Part shown: positions 6,148 through 9,522 of the stretch, one piece after another
Position numbering within the stretch: position 1 is the stretch's first letter
Layout: each line of letters starts with the position of its first letter
Assembly (NCBI GenBank): GCA_913052545.1
Contig: CAJXEF010000084.1
Location: 1-9,522, forward strand
From: an uncultured Chloroflexota bacterium
GTDB lineage: Bacteria > Chloroflexota > Dehalococcoidia > UBA3495
DNA length: 9,522 nucleotides
Direction of reading: 5' to 3'
The notes under the pieces: model-generated
What the model was told of the DNA's origin: nothing
The model's database searches: none
Seen by the model: the letters and a program-made list of their open reading frames with translations, nothing else
Translations under genes and position numbers: made by a program

Positions 6148-7126
6148 GAGCCAACAATCCAGTTGTCACAGCGTTTTGAGTTCTTCTGCCGAGCCGGAAT
6201 ACCTTACCGAATTCGCCTTTATCCCATATGACCAAAAATTGGCTGGCGACGAAAATGGAACTGTAGGTACCCACTATTATCCCAATGGCTACGACCAGAA
6301 GTAGACCCCTAATGCTAGGTCCACCAATAAGTAGCATAGCTAATACGACTAAGAATGTTGTAAAGCTAGTGTTCAAAGAGCGCCCAATAGTCTCGATTAT
6401 ACTAGTATTTACTAGTCTATCAAATGCTTGGTCGGGATGCCGTATGATGTTTTCCCGAATTCTGTCGAAAACTACTATTGTGTCATTAACGCTATATCCT
6501 GCCACAGTCAGGATCCCTATGATGAATGTAGTATTTACTTCTATGGACAAGAACCTCCCTAATATTGAAAACACTCCAAGGACGATCACTGTGTCATGGA
6601 GCAAGGCAATTATCGCGCTAATCCCATAACGATAAGCTTTTGGTGCCCGCCTGAACGCGTACCAAATAAAGAATAATATAAAGACGGAGGCTACTATCAA
6701 CGCAAAAAAAGTGTTGCGTACAGTCTCTCTAGCTATAATTGGGGATATTGAATCGAAATTAGCCGACTCAATAGGAGCTATTTGCTTGCCTAAATCAGAT
6801 TGGATTAATTGGCGCTCTGGTCTCGTCCCTCCGGTAGATTCGGCTAGTCGCTTAGTCCTGATTAAGACAGATTTAGGACCAGTGCTTTGAATTAACGCCT
6901 CAGGATGTCCGAGCATTTTCATGCGATTTTGAATTTCCGTTTGGCTTACTCTAGCGGTAAAAGTTATATCCATAACAGACCCGCTGGTAAAATCTATACC
7001 TGGTTTCAGACCAGAGTCTAATGTTGACCAACCACCAGGAGGAAGTATCAGTGATATTAAAGCCGGAAGAATTACAAGTGCAGAGAACAAAAAGTACCAT
7101 CCGCGTTTGCCTACGATGTTAATCAT
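6134..7126 (-). CDS. secF: Protein translocase subunit SecF
   Basis: SecF, with SecD, uses the proton gradient to help pull proteins through SecYEG on the outer face of the membrane. The 330-residue chain has TM1 at about 11-29, an extracytoplasmic domain at about 30-135 opening with GIDFTSGS at 43-50 (usually GIDFxGG), and five further helices at about 137-157, 167-187, 199-219, 251-268 and 274-298. The family motif GYSVNDTIVVFDRIREN is at 210-226 with Asp215 and Asp221. I start at the ATG at 7126: it follows the secD stop by one base and has GGGAG 5 nt upstream. An in-frame GTG at 7138 would add four residues but has no spaced Shine-Dalgarno. The gene is certainly co-transcribed with secD, and its last codons overlap the convergent dehydrogenase gene. 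Confidence 0.96.
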   Translation of the reverse strand: MINIVGKRGWYFLFSALVILPALISLILPPGGWSTLDSGLKPGIDFTSGSVMDITFTARVSQTEIQNRMKMLGHPEALIQSTGPKSVLIRTKRLAESTGGTRPERQLIQSDLGKQIAPIESANFDSISPIIARETVRNTFFALIVASVFILFFIWYAFRRAPKAYRYGISAIIALLHDTVIVLGVFSILGRFLSIEVNTTFIIGILTVAGYSVNDTIVVFDRIRENIIRHPDQAFDRLVNTSIIETIGRSLNTSFTTFLVVLAMLLIGGPSIRGLLLVVAIGIIVGTYSSIFVASQFLVIWDKGEFGKVFRLGRRTQNAVTTGLLALIPR

Positions 7127-7127
7127 T

Positions 7128-8924
7128 TTATCTCCCACTTCCGGTATGAGCTACGTTGTGACCATGGTCAGACTGTTTATACCCCTCTGGAGAGAACAAT
7201 CCGGCTCTTTTGCTTAGACCTATCCAAGCTAATAGTTGTAAGAGGTTACGGCTGACTATTACAGCAGTGAACATACTAGCTAGCACTCCTATTAAGAGTG
7301 ACAAACTAAATCCATTAATCAAACCACCACCTAATCTGCTTCCAAACCAAAGTAGTACTCCACATGTAATCAAAGTAGATAGGTTCCCGTCTCGGATCGC
7401 AGGCCAAGCTCTATTAAAGCCTACCTCCATAGAAGAGGCCACTGTCCTCCCTATTCGGATTTCTTCTTTCATGCGTTCAAAAATTAGGATGTTGGCGTCT
7501 ACAGCTAGTCCGATCGATAGGATGAACCCACCTATATGGGGTAAAGTTAGTGTCAAAGGTATTAATTTGAAAATAGCTAGAACGAGGAGTGAATAAAATA
7601 TTAGTGCTAAGGCTGCTACTACGCCAGCCATACGGTAATAACAGATTATAAAGATTATAACTAGCGCCATACCTAGCATGCCTGCCAACAAACTGGCTTT
7701 CAAGGACTGGGAGCCAAGTAATGCATCTACGTCACTTTCTTGTATTAATTGTAGAGGAACAGGGAGTCGTCCCGATTCCAGTTGGATGGAAAGTTTCTTG
7801 GCCTCTTCTCTGGTAAAGTTGCCGCTAATTTCACTTCTTCCGTCTGGAATCCAGGCGCGAGCTACCGGAGCCATCAGTTCCTCATTATCCAAGAATATTG
7901 CGATTCTCTTGGTCGCGTCACCTGCAATACGTTGAGTTAGGTCTGAGAATGTATCGCTACCCCGCCCATCGAATTGCACGTTTATAGTCCATTCTCCTGT
8001 ATTTGGTGAAGTGGAAGGGAATGCGTTGTCAAGGTTATCCCCGGTTAACGCCAAATCAGCATCAGTAAAGGTTTCGCAAGTGTTGTCGGTGCAAGTGCGT
8101 TCTTTGAATTCTAACTGAGCTGTTTCACCTATAAGAGATTTGGCCTCTTCACTTCCGCCGACCACCTGGAATGAATTAATGGCTCCGATTCCTGTGGCTA
8201 AGATTTCAATAAAATCATCTTGTTGCGCTTGATTCAACGAGCTAGTTTTAATCCGGTAAATTCGATCTGATAACCTGTTGACTGAATAATCCTGAAACCC
8301 ACGTCTTGAAAGGAGGTCTTTCAAATCTATAGTGCTCGTCGGTTCACTAAATTCGACGTTAGTTATTGAGCCTCCAGATCCCGGTATTTGGACTACGACT
8401 CTATCTTCCCCGAAACGTTGGATTATTGGCTCCTCCGTTCCATAAAGATTGATTCTTCGGTTGATTATGTCCAAAACTCCTTCCATTTGATCTGCAGATG
8501 GTTGCGGGGTCTCGGACACCTCCCAGAGGGTGATTGAAGAAATATTATCCTGCAGGCTTTCTTCTATAAGAAGAGTTGTATCATCCTCTATAAGTGATGT
8601 TTCAATCGTGTATTGACTAGGGTTTTCTGAGATCAATTCATAATTCGGTAGGTCTAGAGTACTTAATAATTCTTCTACAGCCTCTTTTGACGAATCTTTA
8701 GCTAAAGTGAAAGAAATTGTGGTACCCGTATCAGCTTGGTACACCAGATGTGTCCCTCCCCGCAGGTCTAAACCGAGTTTTAGCCCTAACGGTCCGTTCC
8801 CACCGCGTTCTAGGCGAGGGACACCCGGTATTTTAAAGTCAATGTTCTGAAATCCAAGAGAAGCTATGGAAATCACAAGGATTAATATGATGAAAAGGGA
8901 AATTCGGAAACTCCGTCCACGCAT
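7128..8924 (-). CDS. secD: Protein translocase subunit SecD, with two similar extracytoplasmic modules
   Basis: SecD is the large partner of SecF in proton-driven late-stage export. The 598-residue chain has TM1 at about 8-25, then GLKLGLDLRGGTHLVYQAD at 47-65. A large extracytoplasmic P1 region holds MEGVLDIINRRINLYGTEEPIIQRFGEDRVVVQIPG at 147-182, GETAQLEF at 266-273, and the head ending EEAKKLSIQLESGRLPVPL at 373-391. The five C-terminal helices lie at about 409-428, 432-452, 462-482, 513-531 and 537-560. GLAVDANILIFERMKEE at 472-488 contains Asp476. It is longer than compact SecDs because two segments (about 67-140 and 186-258) are inserted around the RRINLYG block. A CTDNTC pair (Cys278, Cys283) is on the outer face. 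ATG at 8924 has AGGAG 6 nt upstream. Confidence 0.96.
   Translation of the reverse strand: MRGRSFRISLFIILILVISIASLGFQNIDFKIPGVPRLERGGNGPLGLKLGLDLRGGTHLVYQADTGTTISFTLAKDSSKEAVEELLSTLDLPNYELISENPSQYTIETSLIEDDTTLLIEESLQDNISSITLWEVSETPQPSADQMEGVLDIINRRINLYGTEEPIIQRFGEDRVVVQIPGSGGSITNVEFSEPTSTIDLKDLLSRRGFQDYSVNRLSDRIYRIKTSSLNQAQQDDFIEILATGIGAINSFQVVGGSEEAKSLIGETAQLEFKERTCTDNTCETFTDADLALTGDNLDNAFPSTSPNTGEWTINVQFDGRGSDTFSDLTQRIAGDATKRIAIFLDNEELMAPVARAWIPDGRSEISGNFTREEAKKLSIQLESGRLPVPLQLIQESDVDALLGSQSLKASLLAGMLGMALVIIFIICYYRMAGVVAALALIFYSLLVLAIFKLIPLTLTLPHIGGFILSIGLAVDANILIFERMKEEIRIGRTVASSMEVGFNRAWPAIRDGNLSTLITCGVLLWFGSRLGGGLINGFSLSLLIGVLASMFTAVIVSRNLLQLLAWIGLSKRAGLFSPEGYKQSDHGHNVAHTGSGR
7132..7136 (-). 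promoter_or_regulatory. Shine-Dalgarno deciding the secF start
   Basis: GGGAG on the minus strand lies inside the last codons of secD, 5 nt before the ATG at 7126. This supports that ATG over the GTG at 7138, and it suggests translational coupling between secD termination and secF initiation. Confidence 0.6.
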
Positions 8925-9033
8925 TGATTACTCCTGTTTGTTAGCCTTGGCTTAGCAGAAACGTAAAGCTTACTGTTGTCTTTACATTAGCTGCTTCTTC
9001 TGTTTTTAAAAACCTGGCAAGACCTAGTTAAAA

Positions 9034-9061
9034 ATGAACCTTAACATGTTCAGAGGTTCAT
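9034..9061 (-). terminator. Candidate intrinsic terminator downstream of the CCA/HD-type gene
   Basis: On the minus strand, the perfect 8-bp arms ATGAACCT and AGGTTCAT enclose a 12-nt loop and are followed by TTTT. The element begins 26 nt after the stop codon of the upstream gene. The stem has only three G-C pairs, so it may be weak. The loop contains a further palindrome AACATGTT. A dyad of this shape could also be a protein binding site upstream of secD. Confidence 0.45.
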
Positions 9062-9087
9062 GCCACCGGGTACTATGACTAGCGCTT

Positions 9088-9522
9088 TCACCTGACTTTT
9101 AATGCAAGGGCTAGAGCTTGTTCTTTATTGCTGATTTCACCGGCTGCTCTAGCTTCTTCGATTATGTTTAGCAAATACCCTATCATTGGCCCTGACTCTA
9201 TATTCAAATTCTCCATCAAGTCTCGTCCTGTCACTAACTTTTCAACTGCAGAGGTGGTGATCTGTTGAGTGCCTAGATGTAGAATATGAGTCATTATTCT
9301 AGCATGTTCTGCCCATTGATCGGGCATTAAATGCGGACCTTTTGCGGCCAGATAATCGGCTAAAGCCAGATATATAGTGTCAATTGCCAGATCTCCTAAG
9401 CTTCTGAAATAACGAAAAACAGCCCTTTTGGTTGGGTACTCTGTTCCTTGTCTCATGCTGCTGGGACGGAGATGGGCTTCGATCATTTTGCTTACCATTG
9501 AGATTCCGTTGGAGCTTAATCT
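9088..9522 (-). CDS. C-terminal part of a CCA-adding / poly(A) polymerase-family protein with HD region, runs off right edge
   Basis: The frame is open from the last base of the window to TGA at 9088, giving 144 residues of the C-terminus. An internal ATG at 9498 is probably not the start, because the eight residues before it (RLSSNGIS) continue the family pattern. Recognisable blocks are IEAHLRP at 14-20, TKRAVFRYFRSLGD at 31-44, IYLALADYLAAKGPHL at 50-65, LVTGRDLMENLNIESGPMIGYLLNIIEEARAAGEISNKEQAL at about 96-137. These match the end of bacterial tRNA nucleotidyltransferase-like proteins, where an HD region is followed by a helical RNA-binding tail. The nucleotidyltransferase head and HD metal ligands lie outside the window. 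True CCA addition, poly(A) tailing or an HD-only phosphohydrolase therefore cannot be told apart. It is 163 nt upstream of secD with a possible terminator between them. Confidence 0.8.
   Translation of the reverse strand, partial: RLSSNGISMVSKMIEAHLRPSSMRQGTEYPTKRAVFRYFRSLGDLAIDTIYLALADYLAAKGPHLMPDQWAEHARIMTHILHLGTQQITTSAVEKLVTGRDLMENLNIESGPMIGYLLNIIEEARAAGEISNKEQALALALKVR

Noticed and set aside
7127..7138. GTG at 7138 as the secF start
   Set aside because: It has no well-spaced Shine-Dalgarno, whereas the ATG at 7126 has GGGAG 5 nt upstream and sits directly after the secD stop.
7210..7596. Plus-strand open frame of 128 codons opposite the SecD membrane domain
   Set aside because: It is antisense to the conserved SecD helices. 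Its composition follows from hydrophobic codons on the other strand, and it has no Shine-Dalgarno or family motif.
9002..9013. Perfect palindrome GTTTTTAAAAAC upstream of secD
   Set aside because: It is an A/T-run dyad with no spacer and no G-C core. In AT-rich intergenic DNA this is weak evidence for a terminator or operator.
8925..9033. Promoter for secDF
   Set aside because: One is expected if the upstream terminator works, but no hexamer pair matched better than 3 of 6 at both sites with acceptable spacing.
1..9522. Insertion sequences, phage genes, CRISPR arrays or a defence system
   Set aside because: No transposase, integrase, terminal inverted repeats, spaced direct repeats or defence-type domains were seen. 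All long genes belong to housekeeping or common enzyme families.

Overview
This window reads as a conserved bacterial chromosome segment that is moderately AT-rich. It comes from a lineage with a short, single-core elongation factor Ts and separate SecD and SecF proteins. The gene order rpsB-tsf-pyrH-frr-uppS-cdsA, the 167-residue EF-Ts and the style of the proteins point most easily to Chloroflexota (Dehalococcoidia / marine SAR202-like). That assignment is an inference from family resemblance and was not tested by any search. There are no mobile elements, CRISPR arrays, rRNAs or recognisable tRNAs.

Layout, left to right. Positions 1-3877 hold one minus-strand operon, transcribed right to left: rpsB (S2), tsf (EF-Ts), pyrH (UMP kinase), frr (ribosome recycling factor), uppS (undecaprenyl diphosphate synthase) and the first 106 codons of cdsA, which runs off the left edge. 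Spacing is tight (64, 16, 2 and 43 nt, then a 4-nt ATGA overlap). A strong sigma70-type promoter (TTGATA-17-TATACT) lies about 130 nt upstream of rpsB. Just upstream, also on the minus strand, is pgpA (phosphatidylglycerophosphatase A). CdsA and PgpA act in the same phosphatidylglycerol pathway, so lipid genes lie on both sides of the translation genes.

Positions 4560-5070 form a 511-nt divergent intergenic region, the least ordinary part of the window. It contains a three-copy GAGTGCG motif, a compact foldable element closed by a 7-bp stem and followed by a T-tract, a 27-codon ORF with a good Shine-Dalgarno, and a well-formed promoter whose predicted start is only about 3 nt before the next gene. 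That gene (5071-6147) is the only long plus-strand gene. It is a zinc-dependent medium-chain dehydrogenase/reductase and appears to be expressed from a leaderless mRNA. Its 3' end overlaps the convergent secF by 14 nt.

Positions 6134-8924 carry secD-secF on the minus strand, the proton-driven accessory subunits of the Sec translocon. SecD contains two similar extracytoplasmic modules that look like an internal duplication. A 163-nt gap holds a candidate terminator. The window ends with the C-terminal 144 residues of a CCA-adding/poly(A) polymerase-type HD protein that continues past the right edge.

As a whole the region is housekeeping: translation (S2, EF-Ts, RRF, probable tRNA maturation), pyrimidine nucleotide supply, envelope lipid synthesis and protein export. 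One dehydrogenase of uncertain substrate is inserted between the blocks.
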